From the NCBI RefSeq assembly GCF_015751905.1, contig NZ_JADOUF010000001.1, positions 3,534,001 to 3,598,000 of the forward strand: a stretch of 64,000 nt of DNA. The letters are read 5' to 3'. This document shows, piece by piece, positions 49,151 to 57,481 of this stretch. The stretch comes from Longispora fulva (GTDB lineage Bacteria > Actinomycetota > Actinomycetes > Mycobacteriales > Micromonosporaceae). A program made the translations under genes and the position numbers. The notes beneath the pieces were generated by a model that ran no database searches, was not told where the DNA came from, and saw nothing but the letters and a program-made list of their open reading frames with translations. Positions within the stretch are counted from its first letter, which is position 1; each line of letters begins with the position of its first letter.

Positions 49151-50266
49151 GTGCGGTGGACACGTCGCAAACTCATCGTCGGCATCGCCACGGCCACCCT
49201 GGTCCTCGCCACCGCCTGCGGCGCGCCGTCGGCACCCCGGCCCACGGCCAGGAACGCCACATCGGCCACCGAGCTGGGCGGGATGGACGCGCTGGTCGCG
49301 GCGGCGAAGAAGGAGCGCGAGCTCACGGTCATCGCGCTGCCGCCGGACTGGGCGAACTACGGGGAGATGATCTCCAGGTTCGAGAAGAAGTACGGCATCA
49401 GGGTGGTCTCGGCGCAGCCCGACTACACCAGCCAGGACGAGATCAACGCCGCCCGGGGCCTCAACGGCACCAACCGCGCGCCCGACGTGTTCGACCTAGG
49501 CGTCCCGGTCGCCCTCGCCAACACCGGCCTGTTCGCGCCGTACAAGGTGGCGACCTGGCGCGACATCCCCGAGCAGCTCAAGGAACCCCAGGGCCTGTGG
49601 TTCAGCGACTACGGCGGCTACATGTCGATCGGGTACGACGCCGGCAGGGTCCCCGCCCCCGCCACGCTGCAGGACCTGCTCAAGCCGGCGTACCGGGGCA
49701 AGGTGTCCATCAACGGCAACCCGACCGAGGCCGGCTCGCCGTTCAACGCCGTGATGGCCGTGGCCCTCGGCACCGGCGGGTCCGCCGACGACATCGGGCC
49801 GGGTGTCGACTTCTTCGCCCAGCTCAAACGCAACGGCAACCTGCTGTCGGGCGAGCCCAACAAGACGTCGATCGACAGCGGGAAGACGCCGGTGATCATC
49901 GACTGGGACTACCTGAACACCGCGACGGCCGCCCGGCTCAAGGGCGTGCTCGACTGGCGGGTCACCCTGCCGGCCAACGCCGTCCTCGGCTCCTACTACG
50001 TCCAGGCCGTCAACAAGGAGGCCCCGCACCCGGCCGCCGCCCGGCTGTGGGAGGAGTTCCTGTTCTCCGACGAGGGCCAGAACATCTGGCTCAAGGGCCT
50101 CGCCCGACCAGTCCGCGCGGACGCGATGCGCGCGGCGGGCACACTCGACCCCGCAGCGGACGCGAACCTGCCGAAGGTCGTCGGCACCCCGGTGTTCCTG
50201 TCCCCCGCGCAGACGGACGCCGCGAAGAAGTACCTCACGGAGCACTGGCGGGCCTCGGTCGGCTGA
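49151..50266 (+). CDS. Orphan ABC-type solute-binding lipoprotein
   Basis: Extracellular solute-binding lipoprotein of 371 residues, lipobox LATAC (Cys near residue 23). The fold is of the family that binds iron(III), polyamines or similar small ions: LVAAAKKERELTVIALPPDW, FEKKYGIRV, DVFDLGVPVALA, VIIDWDYLNT. GTG 49151 has GGAGGAG 8 nt upstream. No permease or ATPase is linked, so it must work with components encoded elsewhere or be a sensor. It is closed by a strong bidirectional hairpin. Confidence 0.87.
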   Translation: MRWTRRKLIVGIATATLVLATACGAPSAPRPTARNATSATELGGMDALVAAAKKERELTVIALPPDWANYGEMISRFEKKYGIRVVSAQPDYTSQDEINAARGLNGTNRAPDVFDLGVPVALANTGLFAPYKVATWRDIPEQLKEPQGLWFSDYGGYMSIGYDAGRVPAPATLQDLLKPAYRGKVSINGNPTEAGSPFNAVMAVALGTGGSADDIGPGVDFFAQLKRNGNLLSGEPNKTSIDSGKTPVIIDWDYLNTATAARLKGVLDWRVTLPANAVLGSYYVQAVNKEAPHPAAARLWEEFLFSDEGQNIWLKGLARPVRADAMRAAGTLDPAADANLPKVVGTPVFLSPAQTDAAKKYLTEHWRASVG

Positions 50267-50296
50267 GGACCGGTCGCCCAGATCGGCGACCGGTCC
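50267..50296. terminator. Bidirectional hairpin terminator
   Basis: GGACCGGTCGCC (50267-50278) and GGCGACCGGTCC (50285-50296) form a perfect 12-bp stem with a 6-nt loop between the convergent binding-lipoprotein and GH35 genes. Confidence 0.85.
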
Positions 50297-50305
50297 CACC
50301 CCGCC

Positions 50306-52630
50306 TCAGGGGGCCGGGGTCAGCCGCCACTGCTGGCTGAGGTCGCCGGTGTCGGTCTGCTGGACGAGGGTCGCGCCACCCGCGGTCGAGTTGCCGGTCA
50401 CGCCGAGCGGCTTGCCGGTGCGCACGTTGACCAGCTTCACGAAGTCGCCGTCGGTGGGGACGATCCGCCACTGCTGGTTCGTGCCGCCGTTGGCCGGCCA
50501 CTGGATGACCGGCGTCCCGTCGGCGGTGGAACCGCCCTGCACGTCGGCGAGTTGCCCGGAACTGGCCGACGTGAGCGTGTTCGCCCCGCCGGCGACCCCG
50601 GTCAGCCGCCACCGCTGGTTGGCCCCGCCGTGCGCGGCGTACTGGATCAGCTGGGTGCCGGCCGTCTGCGAGTTGCCTGCGACGTCGATCACGAGCCCGC
50701 TGCGCCGGTTGGTGACCACGAACGTGGCGCCCGGCCCGGCCAACGTCGCCTCGAACGTGATCGGCGCCGGCTGGAGCTGGTGCAGGTCCAGGACGAGCAC
50801 CTCGTTGACACCGACGGTGAGCCAGGGCGCCGGGCAGTACAGGCGCTGCTGGGGACCGATCTGCCAGTACCGGCCGAGGTGGTGGCCGTTGACCCAGACC
50901 AGGCCCTTCGTCCAGCCCGACATGTCGAGGTAGGTGTCGCCGGTCTCGGTCAGGGTGACCGTGGCCCGGAAGAAGACGCCCGGCCGGTTCGGCGCGGACA
51001 CCACCGGGTTGAGGCGCGCGACGTAGGCCTCGTCGACCGGGAGCGGGAAGGTCTGCCAGCCGGTCAACGTACCCGTCAGAGGTCCGGCGTTGGTCAGGGA
51101 CACCTGCTCCAGGATGCCCTTGCGGTCGACGAGGGCGTGGCCGAAGTTGGTGCGGCCCATGCCCTCGACGAGGATGTCAAGCGTCGGGGTGCCGGTCGAG
51201 GACTTCAACGCCAGCGGCGCGTTGCCGTTCGTCACGTTCAACGCCTGCGCGACGGCCGCCGGGATGGCCGGCCGGGAGAATCCGCCCTGGTACACGCCGT
51301 TGAGGAACACCGTGGCGTAGTCGTGCACCCAGCGGATGTCCAGCATGCCGGTGGTGTAGCCGGGCAGGTTCCTGCGGTAGAGGACGAAGCCCGAGTTCTG
51401 GCCGTGCGCCTCCATCGGCTGCGGGTTCGGCTGGCTGGCCGGCAGCGGGGCCGGCAGGTTGTCCCACAGCGACGCGTACGGCGTCGGCGTCACCTGGAAG
51501 CCGGCGATCGTGGGCACCGCCGGCGGCACGGCAGGCAAGGTGCCGAGATAGCCGGCCATGATGCTGCGGTACTGGGTGTAGCGCGGCCCGACCGCGCCCT
51601 GCTCCGTGATGGGGGCCGAGTAGTCGTAGCTGGTGATGTCCGGCTGGTAGTTGCCGGAGGAGTCGTCGGCGTTGGCGCCGGCCGTGTAGCCGAAGTTCGT
51701 GCCGCCGTGGATGACGTACAGGTTGAACGACAGGCCGCCGTTCATGAACCCGCGCAGCACATTGGACAGATCCGTGTTCTGCCCGGCGAACGTGCCCTCG
51801 CCCCAGTGCGTCAACCAGCCCGGGTAGACCTCGCCGCCCATCGCCGGCACCGTCGGGAACGAACGGCGGGCCGCCGCGATCCCGGCCGCGTCGCCGCCGC
51901 TGAGCCCGATCGCGCCACCGGGCACGTTCGTGTGGTTGGCGACCACCTGGGACAGGCCGTCCTGGGTGTAGAACGGGCCGGTGATCCCGGCGTCGATCCA
52001 CGCCTGGCGAACCTCCTGGAGGTAGGTCGAGTCGTTGCCGAAGGAGCCGTACTCGTTCTCGACCTGCACCATCAGGATCGGGCCGCCGTTGGCCACCATC
52101 AGCGGCCTGACCCGGGCCGCGAGCGCGTTGACGTAGCGGACCACCGCCGCCATGTAGTTCGGGTCGTCCGCGGCGCGGACCCGCAGCTTGACCTGCGGAT
52201 TCCTCAACAGGTACTGCGGGATTCCGCCCAGGTCCCACTCCGCGCACACGTAGGGCCCCGGCCGCAGCAGCACCCACATGCCCTCGGCCTGGCACAGCCG
52301 GATGAACGCCTCGTAGTCGCGCCGGTCGGTGTGGAAGTCGAACACCCCCGGCTGTTCCTCGACGTCGTTCCACATCACGTACAGGGCGATGGTGTTCATG
52401 CCCATCGCCTTGGCCATCCGGATCCGGTGCTGCCAGTACTGCACGGGGATCCGGGCCGGGTGCATCTCGCCGCTGCGGATCTGGAACGGCTGACCGTCGA
52501 GCAGGAAGGCGCTGCCGTCGGCCGCGAACCCGAAGGTGTGCCCGGCCGCGGCGAACGCCGGGTCGCCGGTGGCGACCATGGCCGCCAGCGGGGTGAGCGC
52601 CCCGATCATCAGAAGGTGCCGTCTGTCCAT
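50306..52630 (-). CDS. Secreted beta-galactosidase, family GH35, with ricin B-type lectin domain
   Basis: Extracellular enzyme of 774 residues. The signal MDRRHLLMIGALTPLAAMVA looks Tat-like (RR before the hydrophobic run). The GH35 TIM barrel begins FQIRSGEMHPARIPVQYW; predicted acid/base Glu193 (VQVENEYGSFG) and nucleophile Glu267 (MGGEVYPGWLTHWGE). Jelly-roll beta domains follow, then a ricin/CBM13 trefoil (about 640-774) with three QxW repeats (QRW, QQW, QQW). It probably releases galactose from plant galactans or arabinogalactan; the imported products could feed the GH42 locus at 5.9-11.2 kb. AGGAG lies 8 nt before the ATG. Confidence 0.93.
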   Translation of the reverse strand: MDRRHLLMIGALTPLAAMVATGDPAFAAAGHTFGFAADGSAFLLDGQPFQIRSGEMHPARIPVQYWQHRIRMAKAMGMNTIALYVMWNDVEEQPGVFDFHTDRRDYEAFIRLCQAEGMWVLLRPGPYVCAEWDLGGIPQYLLRNPQVKLRVRAADDPNYMAAVVRYVNALAARVRPLMVANGGPILMVQVENEYGSFGNDSTYLQEVRQAWIDAGITGPFYTQDGLSQVVANHTNVPGGAIGLSGGDAAGIAAARRSFPTVPAMGGEVYPGWLTHWGEGTFAGQNTDLSNVLRGFMNGGLSFNLYVIHGGTNFGYTAGANADDSSGNYQPDITSYDYSAPITEQGAVGPRYTQYRSIMAGYLGTLPAVPPAVPTIAGFQVTPTPYASLWDNLPAPLPASQPNPQPMEAHGQNSGFVLYRRNLPGYTTGMLDIRWVHDYATVFLNGVYQGGFSRPAIPAAVAQALNVTNGNAPLALKSSTGTPTLDILVEGMGRTNFGHALVDRKGILEQVSLTNAGPLTGTLTGWQTFPLPVDEAYVARLNPVVSAPNRPGVFFRATVTLTETGDTYLDMSGWTKGLVWVNGHHLGRYWQIGPQQRLYCPAPWLTVGVNEVLVLDLHQLQPAPITFEATLAGPGATFVVTNRRSGLVIDVAGNSQTAGTQLIQYAAHGGANQRWRLTGVAGGANTLTSASSGQLADVQGGSTADGTPVIQWPANGGTNQQWRIVPTDGDFVKLVNVRTGKPLGVTGNSTAGGATLVQQTDTGDLSQQWRLTPAP

Positions 52631-52745
52631 GGTCCGGTCTCCTTGGCGTGTCGGTGGAGGGCGATGGCGCCGCGCTGCGCCCCGGAAGCCCGGTGTTCAT
52701 TGATGTCGCTTCATGCGTGAACTCGGCTAGCTTCCCGCTGATATC

Positions 52746-52757
52746 GACATGTGTCAA
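52746..52757 (-). promoter_or_regulatory. GH35 promoter -35 with overlapping dyad
   Basis: Minus-strand TTGACA (52757-52752) overlaps the palindrome GACA-TG-TGTC (52746-52755), 116-127 bp upstream of the GH35 start. A -10 match is weak (AAGCTA, 18 bp on). A repressor bound to the dyad would cover the -35 element. Confidence 0.4.
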
Positions 52758-52809
52758 CACTATGTCCACAGGAAATCCACCCCTCGTGGACACTCCGCCC
52801 TGGCCTCGC

Positions 52810-52826
52810 ATACCCTCTCCGGGTAT
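52810..52826. promoter_or_regulatory. CsoR-type operator upstream of the DUF6153-like gene
   Basis: ATACCC-TCTCC-GGGTAT (6-5-6) matches the CsoR-family operator pattern and the second site at 54516-54532. TGGACA (52787-52792), an 18-bp spacer and TACCCT (52811-52816) suggest that the operator covers the -10 box. The gene starts 30 bp downstream. Confidence 0.65.
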
Positions 52827-52856
52827 CGTTCGGCCGAGAGTTCCGGAGGAGGTGGG

Positions 52857-53219
52857 ATGGCGACCCGACTGCGCGTCGTGATGCTGGCCCTCCTCATCCT
52901 GGGGATCGTCGGCATGCACACGCTGGGGCATCCCGCGGCCGGACACGGCTCGATGCCGGCGATGGCCACCGTCGGCGCGCCGGCCGACCACCCCGAGCAC
53001 GCCGGCCCGGCCGTCGTCGGTCTCGGCATGGGCCTCGATCCGATGAGCGTGTGCCTGGCCGTCCTCACCGCCCTCACGCTGCTGCTCGTCGCGGCGGCCG
53101 CCTCCCGGTTCGCGCGCGGGTCGCAGGCCGTGCGCGTCCGGGTCGATCCGGGCCGAGCGGGTTCCAGCCGGGGTCCGCCGCGCCCTCTGCTCGCCGACCT
53201 CTCGGTACTGCGGATATAG
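52857..53219 (+). CDS. Small membrane protein, DUF6153-like
   Basis: Membrane protein of 120 residues: N-terminal segment (LRVVMLALLILGIVGMHTLG), a His/Met-rich loop (HPAAGHGSMPAM, DHPEHAG), a second membrane segment (VCLAVLTALTLLLVAAAAS) and a basic C-terminal tail. It resembles the small DUF6153 proteins that precede DUF305 genes in actinobacteria. The His/Met content and the CsoR-type operator upstream point to copper or another soft metal. ATG 52857 has GGAGGAG upstream. The DUF305 gene follows 80 bp later. Confidence 0.75.
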   Translation: MATRLRVVMLALLILGIVGMHTLGHPAAGHGSMPAMATVGAPADHPEHAGPAVVGLGMGLDPMSVCLAVLTALTLLLVAAAASRFARGSQAVRVRVDPGRAGSSRGPPRPLLADLSVLRI

Positions 53220-53299
53220 GACACGTCTGCCCGGCGGCGGCATCACGCCGCCCTTCGACGTCCCTTTCCTCCAGTTATGCCGATCTGAAGAGGCGAATC

Positions 53300-53896
53300 A
53301 TGAAGAGCACCACCCTCCCGCGCCGCGCGTTCCTCGCGGGCGTCACGGCCGTCACGGCACTCGTGTTGACCGCGGCCTGCGGCGGCGACATGGGCGGCAT
53401 GGACCACGGCGCGAAGCCGACCACCGCCGGCTCCGCGACCTTCACCAGCGCCGACGTGACGTTCGCGCAGATGATGATCCCGCACCACCAGCAGGCCGTG
53501 ACCATGGCGACCCTCGCGGAGACCCGGGCCGCCGACCCGGAGCTGAAGCGGATCGCCGCGGCCATCAAGGACGCGCAGGCCCCGGAGATCACCACGATGA
53601 CCGGCTGGCTGAGCGCGTGGAAGCAGCCGACCACTGCCGCCGGTGGGCACGACATGGGCGGCATGCCGGGCATGCTCACCGCCGAGGAGCTGGCCGCGCT
53701 GACCGCGGCGTCCGGCGTCGCGTTCGACCGGCTGTTCGCCCGGGGGATGATCGCGCACCACAACGGAGCGATCGCGATGGCCAGGGACGAGCAGAGCCGG
53801 GGCGGCGACGCCGACGCCCGGGCCCTCGCCGCGGCGATCGAGAAGGGCCAGACCGCCGAGGTCGCGGCTCTGCGGAAGATCCTCGACCGGCTCTGA
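53300..53896 (+). CDS. DUF305 lipoprotein
   Basis: Lipoprotein of 198 residues: lipobox LTAAC (Cys near residue 27), then GGDMGGMDHG and later GGHDMGGMPGM, Met/His/Gly-rich stretches typical of copper-binding proteins. DUF305 is a ferritin-like helical fold in two repeats; each carries a conserved pair, MMIPHHQQAV and MIAHHNGAIAMA. Located on the outer face of the membrane. It is presumably co-transcribed with the DUF6153-like gene under the CsoR-type operator. A strong hairpin follows. Confidence 0.92.
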   Translation: MKSTTLPRRAFLAGVTAVTALVLTAACGGDMGGMDHGAKPTTAGSATFTSADVTFAQMMIPHHQQAVTMATLAETRAADPELKRIAAAIKDAQAPEITTMTGWLSAWKQPTTAAGGHDMGGMPGMLTAEELAALTAASGVAFDRLFARGMIAHHNGAIAMARDEQSRGGDADARALAAAIEKGQTAEVAALRKILDRL

Positions 53897-53901
53897 CCGC
53901 A

Positions 53902-53943
53902 CGACGCCGGTGGGCCGCCGAGTTCGGCGGCTCACCGGCGTCG
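53902..53943. terminator. Bidirectional hairpin terminator
   Basis: CGACGCCGGTG (53902-53912) pairs with CACCGGCGTCG (53933-53943); an inner CCGCC/GGCGG stem (53915-53919, 53926-53930) extends it. It lies between the convergent DUF305 and DUF4396 genes. Confidence 0.8.
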
Positions 53944-53949
53944 CGGTGC

Positions 53950-54480
53950 TCAGTGGTGGTGGCCGTGGTGCCCGTCGGCCGCCTTGGGGCCCTCGCCCGC
54001 CGGGGCCTGGTGGCCGTGGTACTGGTGCACGACAGCGTGGCCCCTGCCCCGCGAGATCATCCACCGGTTGACCGGCACCGTGACCACGAACGCGATGACC
54101 AGGGACGCCGCGAGGCTGGCCCAGAACAGGACGTCGGTCAGGCCGGCGGTCAACGCGCCGGGGACCGCGAGCATGAAGGCGTTGTCGATGACCTCCATGA
54201 CGGCGATCGACACGGTGTCGGCGGCCAGGGCGACGCCCACCGCCGCCGTGAACCCGAGGCCGGCGCGCAGGACGGGGCGCATCGTCAGCGCGTACCCGAA
54301 GAAGAAGGCCAGGACGATCGACACCACGATCGTGGCGAGGTTCGACCAGCCGAACGCCGTGCCGAGGATCATGCCGAGCACCTCGCCGATGGCGCAGCCG
54401 GTGAGGCAGTGCAGGGTCGCGGAGATCGCCGTGCGCCAGGTGCGGTCGGCGGCGTGGCCGGTGTGCGTGCTGTGGTCCAT
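53950..54480 (-). CDS. DUF4396 membrane protein with His-rich termini
   Basis: Integral membrane protein of 176 residues with about four hydrophobic segments. The first contains the conserved LHCLTGCAIGEVLGMILG with two Cys; VDTVSIAVME-like and VPVNRWMISRGRGHAVVHQY are other DUF4396 landmarks. Both ends are His-rich (MDHSTHTGH at the N-terminus, GHHGHHH at the C-terminus), which suggests metal handling. GGGGAG lies 7 nt before the ATG. It has its own promoter with a CsoR-type operator in the spacer, matching that of the DUF6153-DUF305 pair, so the three genes probably form one metal-responsive regulon. Confidence 0.85.
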   Translation of the reverse strand: MDHSTHTGHAADRTWRTAISATLHCLTGCAIGEVLGMILGTAFGWSNLATIVVSIVLAFFFGYALTMRPVLRAGLGFTAAVGVALAADTVSIAVMEVIDNAFMLAVPGALTAGLTDVLFWASLAASLVIAFVVTVPVNRWMISRGRGHAVVHQYHGHQAPAGEGPKAADGHHGHHH

Positions 54481-54512
54481 GATGTGCTCCCCTTCGCTTT
54501 CAGCTCCAGGTC

Positions 54513-54541
54513 ACCATACCCCTGGGGGGTATTAGTCACAA
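54513..54541 (-). promoter_or_regulatory. DUF4396 promoter with CsoR-type operator in the spacer
   Basis: On the minus strand TTGTGA (54541-54536), a 17-bp spacer and TATGGT (54518-54513) form a good promoter. ATACCC-CTGGG-GGGTAT (54516-54532, plus strand) lies across the spacer and the -10 edge. It has the 6-5-6 form and the same arms as the site at 52810-52826. Confidence 0.72.
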
Positions 54542-54649
54542 GGGGCGGTCGCCCCGTTTCTTACCGACCCGTGACGGCGGCGTCCGAACCGTCGGAATCT
54601 GCCCTACGCTCGGCTCGCGACGGGCGGCGACAGATGGCTGGAGCGTGAC

Positions 54650-57454
54650 GTGATCCTGGAACGCGAACCCGAGCGGGCCACGCTCACGGGCCTGCTGGAC
54701 CTGGCCCGCGCCGGCGACGGCGGCCTGGCCGTGGTGGTCGCCCCGGCGGGAATCGGCAAGACGACCCTGCTCGCGGACCTCGCCGCCACCGCCCGGGACC
54801 GGCAGGTGCGGGTCCTGGCGGCGCAGGGCTCACAGTTCGAGCGGGAGTTCTCCTTCGGCCTGGTCCGGCAGCTGTTCGAGCCACTGCTGGCCGGCGCGGC
54901 GGAGTCGGAGCGGTCCGCGCTGCTGGCCGGTGCCGCGGGGCAGGCGGCAGCAGTACTGGGCGCGGCGGACCCGGCGGCCGGCGAGCGCGGCGACTTCGCG
55001 ATCCTGCACGGCCTGTACTGGCTGACCGCCAACCTGTGCCAGGACCGCCCCCTGCTGCTGTGCGTCGACGATCTGCAGTGGTCAGACCACGCCTCGGTCC
55101 GGTTCCTCGCGCACCTGCTCCCCCGGTTGCGCGATCTCCCCGTGCTGGTGCTGGCGGCCACCCGGCCGGAGGACCCGGACGCCGACCTGCGCCCCGTGCG
55201 CCAACTCCTCGCCGATCCCCGCGGCGTCGCCGTGCGCCCCGGGCCGCTGGGCGAGGCGGCGGTGGCCCGGCTGCTGTCCGAACGGCTCGGCCGACCGGTG
55301 GGCCCGGCGTTCGCGAGAGCCTGCCACGCCGCGACCCAGGGCACCCCGTTCCTCGTGGCCGAGCTGGGCCGGAGCCTGGCGGCAGCCGGGGTGGAACCCG
55401 ACGACGCCCACGTCGACCGGGTGGCAGCGATCGGCTCGGCGGCGCTCGGGCACATGGTGTCCCGGCGGCTCGCGCACCTGTCGCCGGGCGCGACGGCGTT
55501 CGCCCGGGCGATGTCCCTGGTGGAGGACAACTCGGCGCTGGCGGACGTGATCGCCGTGTCCGGGCTGGCCCTCGCGGAGGCCACGGACGCGATGACCGAA
55601 CTGGAACGCGCCGACATCCTGCGGGCCGGCGGCCCCGGCCGGGTGGCGTTCGATCACCCGCTGATGCGGTCCGTCGTGTACGACGCCCAGCCGGTCGGCG
55701 CCCGGATCGCCGGCCACGCCCTGGCCGCACGGGTGCTCGCCACCGCCGGGCACGAGCCGGAGCGGGTTGCCGGCCATCTGCTGCGGGTCCCGGCCGGCCC
55801 CGTGCCGAATCCGGCCGTCACGGCGGCACTGCGCCAGGCCGCGGCCGACGCGCTGACCCGAGGCTCCCCCGACAGCGCACACGCCTACCTGCGCCGCTGC
55901 CTCGACGAGTCCCTGCCGGCGGCCGAGCGGCTCGCCCTCCTGATCGACCTGGGCGCCCTCACCCAGCAGTCGGACATGGCCGCCTCCGCCGACTACCTGG
56001 GCCGGGCCGCGGACCTGGCCACCGATCCCGGGGACCGGGTGCGGGTCGCCGACATGCTCGCCCGGGCGTTGCACTTCGTCGGCCGCAACGCCGAGGCCGT
56101 CGCCGTGTGCCGGGCGGCACGCCGCGAACCGGACCTGTCGGCCGACGCCCGACAACGCCTCGACGCGCAGCTCCTGGTACTCGCCATGGCCGACCGCTCG
56201 ATCACCACGTCCGGGAGTCTCGCCGAGGCGCGGCTGCTGGTACCCGAACCGGGCACCGGCGGCCGGCTGCTGGACTGCATCGTCGGGGTCGCCGACGCCT
56301 TCGACGGGCGACCCGAGGCGACCGAGCGGACACTGCGGGCGCTGCGGGGCCTCGACGTGCGCACCGCGGCGCACGGGTTGGAGATCTACCTGTCGGGTTG
56401 TATCGCGCTGCTGATGGCCGACCATCCCGACGGCATGGCCGTGCTCGACGGCTGGGTGGCCGAGGCGCACCAGCACGGGTCGACGGTGCTGTACGCGTAC
56501 ACGAAAGCGGCCAGGGGCATCGGCTGGTACTGGCGGGGCGCGCTCGCCGAGGCCGAGGCCGACGCGTCCGACGCGCTGGAGATCGGCGAGGCCAGCCTGA
56601 CCGACGTGCGGCCGGCCGCGGCGGCGTGCCTGGCCAACACCCTGATGGCGCAGGGTCGGGACGAGGAGGCGTCCATGGCGCTCACCCGGGCCGGCGTGGA
56701 TCCGGGAGACCCGGACGCCGGATTCCTGTACACGCTGGTGGAGAGCCAGGCCGCACTGCACGCCGCCCGTGGTGACGCGGTCGGCGCCAGCCGGTGGGCC
56801 GCGCTGTGCGGTGAACGCTACGCGGCCAGCGGCGGCGTGAACCCGGCCCGGGTCGCGTGGCGGTCCGTGCTGGCCGCCGCCCAGCACGCGCTCGGCGACG
56901 TCGGGGACGCCCGCCGGACCGCCGCCGCGGAGCTGGACTTGGCCCGGCGGTGGGGCGCGCCGCGCACCCTGGGCCGCGCGTTGCGGGTGTCCGGGCTCGT
57001 CGAGGGCGGGGAGGCGGGGCTGGCGCTGCTGCGCGCGTCCGTCGAGGTGCTCGCCGACAGTCCGGCCCGGCTGGAGTACGCCACCGCCCTGGTCGATCTC
57101 GGCGCCGCCCTGCGCCGGGCCGGACGACGGGGCGACAGCCGGCCGGAGCTGGTCCGGGGCGTGGAGGTCGCGGAGGTGTGCGGGGCCGGTCCGTTGGCGC
57201 TGCGGGGGCGTCGGGAGCTGCGCGCCGCCGGCAGCCGGATGCGCCCGGCGGCGGTGGCCGGTCCCGCGGCGCTCACCCCCAGCGAGGCCCGGGTCGTCGA
57301 GCTGGCGGTCGAGGGCGGCTCCAACCGGGACATCGCCCAGGCGTTGTACGTGACGGCGAAGACCGTCGAGGTACACCTGAGCAACGCGTACCGCAAGCTC
57401 GGGGTGTCCGGCCGCCGCGAACTGCTCACCCGGCACCGCGACCGCCCGGCCTGA
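54650..57454 (+). CDS. LuxR family LAL-type regulator
   Basis: ATP-dependent LAL regulator of 934 residues: Walker A APAGIGKTT (about 30-38), Walker B LLLCVDDLQWSDH, a long helical sensor/TPR region, and a C-terminal LuxR HTH (LTPSEARVVELAVEGGSNRD, then QALYVTAKTVEVHLSNAYRK). Target genes unknown. GTG 54650 has GGAG 7 nt upstream. It is divergent from the DUF4396 gene but has no shared operator. This is the second LAL protein in the window. Confidence 0.92.
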   Translation: MILEREPERATLTGLLDLARAGDGGLAVVVAPAGIGKTTLLADLAATARDRQVRVLAAQGSQFEREFSFGLVRQLFEPLLAGAAESERSALLAGAAGQAAAVLGAADPAAGERGDFAILHGLYWLTANLCQDRPLLLCVDDLQWSDHASVRFLAHLLPRLRDLPVLVLAATRPEDPDADLRPVRQLLADPRGVAVRPGPLGEAAVARLLSERLGRPVGPAFARACHAATQGTPFLVAELGRSLAAAGVEPDDAHVDRVAAIGSAALGHMVSRRLAHLSPGATAFARAMSLVEDNSALADVIAVSGLALAEATDAMTELERADILRAGGPGRVAFDHPLMRSVVYDAQPVGARIAGHALAARVLATAGHEPERVAGHLLRVPAGPVPNPAVTAALRQAAADALTRGSPDSAHAYLRRCLDESLPAAERLALLIDLGALTQQSDMAASADYLGRAADLATDPGDRVRVADMLARALHFVGRNAEAVAVCRAARREPDLSADARQRLDAQLLVLAMADRSITTSGSLAEARLLVPEPGTGGRLLDCIVGVADAFDGRPEATERTLRALRGLDVRTAAHGLEIYLSGCIALLMADHPDGMAVLDGWVAEAHQHGSTVLYAYTKAARGIGWYWRGALAEAEADASDALEIGEASLTDVRPAAAACLANTLMAQGRDEEASMALTRAGVDPGDPDAGFLYTLVESQAALHAARGDAVGASRWAALCGERYAASGGVNPARVAWRSVLAAAQHALGDVGDARRTAAAELDLARRWGAPRTLGRALRVSGLVEGGEAGLALLRASVEVLADSPARLEYATALVDLGAALRRAGRRGDSRPELVRGVEVAEVCGAGPLALRGRRELRAAGSRMRPAAVAGPAALTPSEARVVELAVEGGSNRDIAQALYVTAKTVEVHLSNAYRKLGVSGRRELLTRHRDRPA

Positions 57455-57481
57455 GCCGGACGGTCGCCGCCGTGCCCGTGG

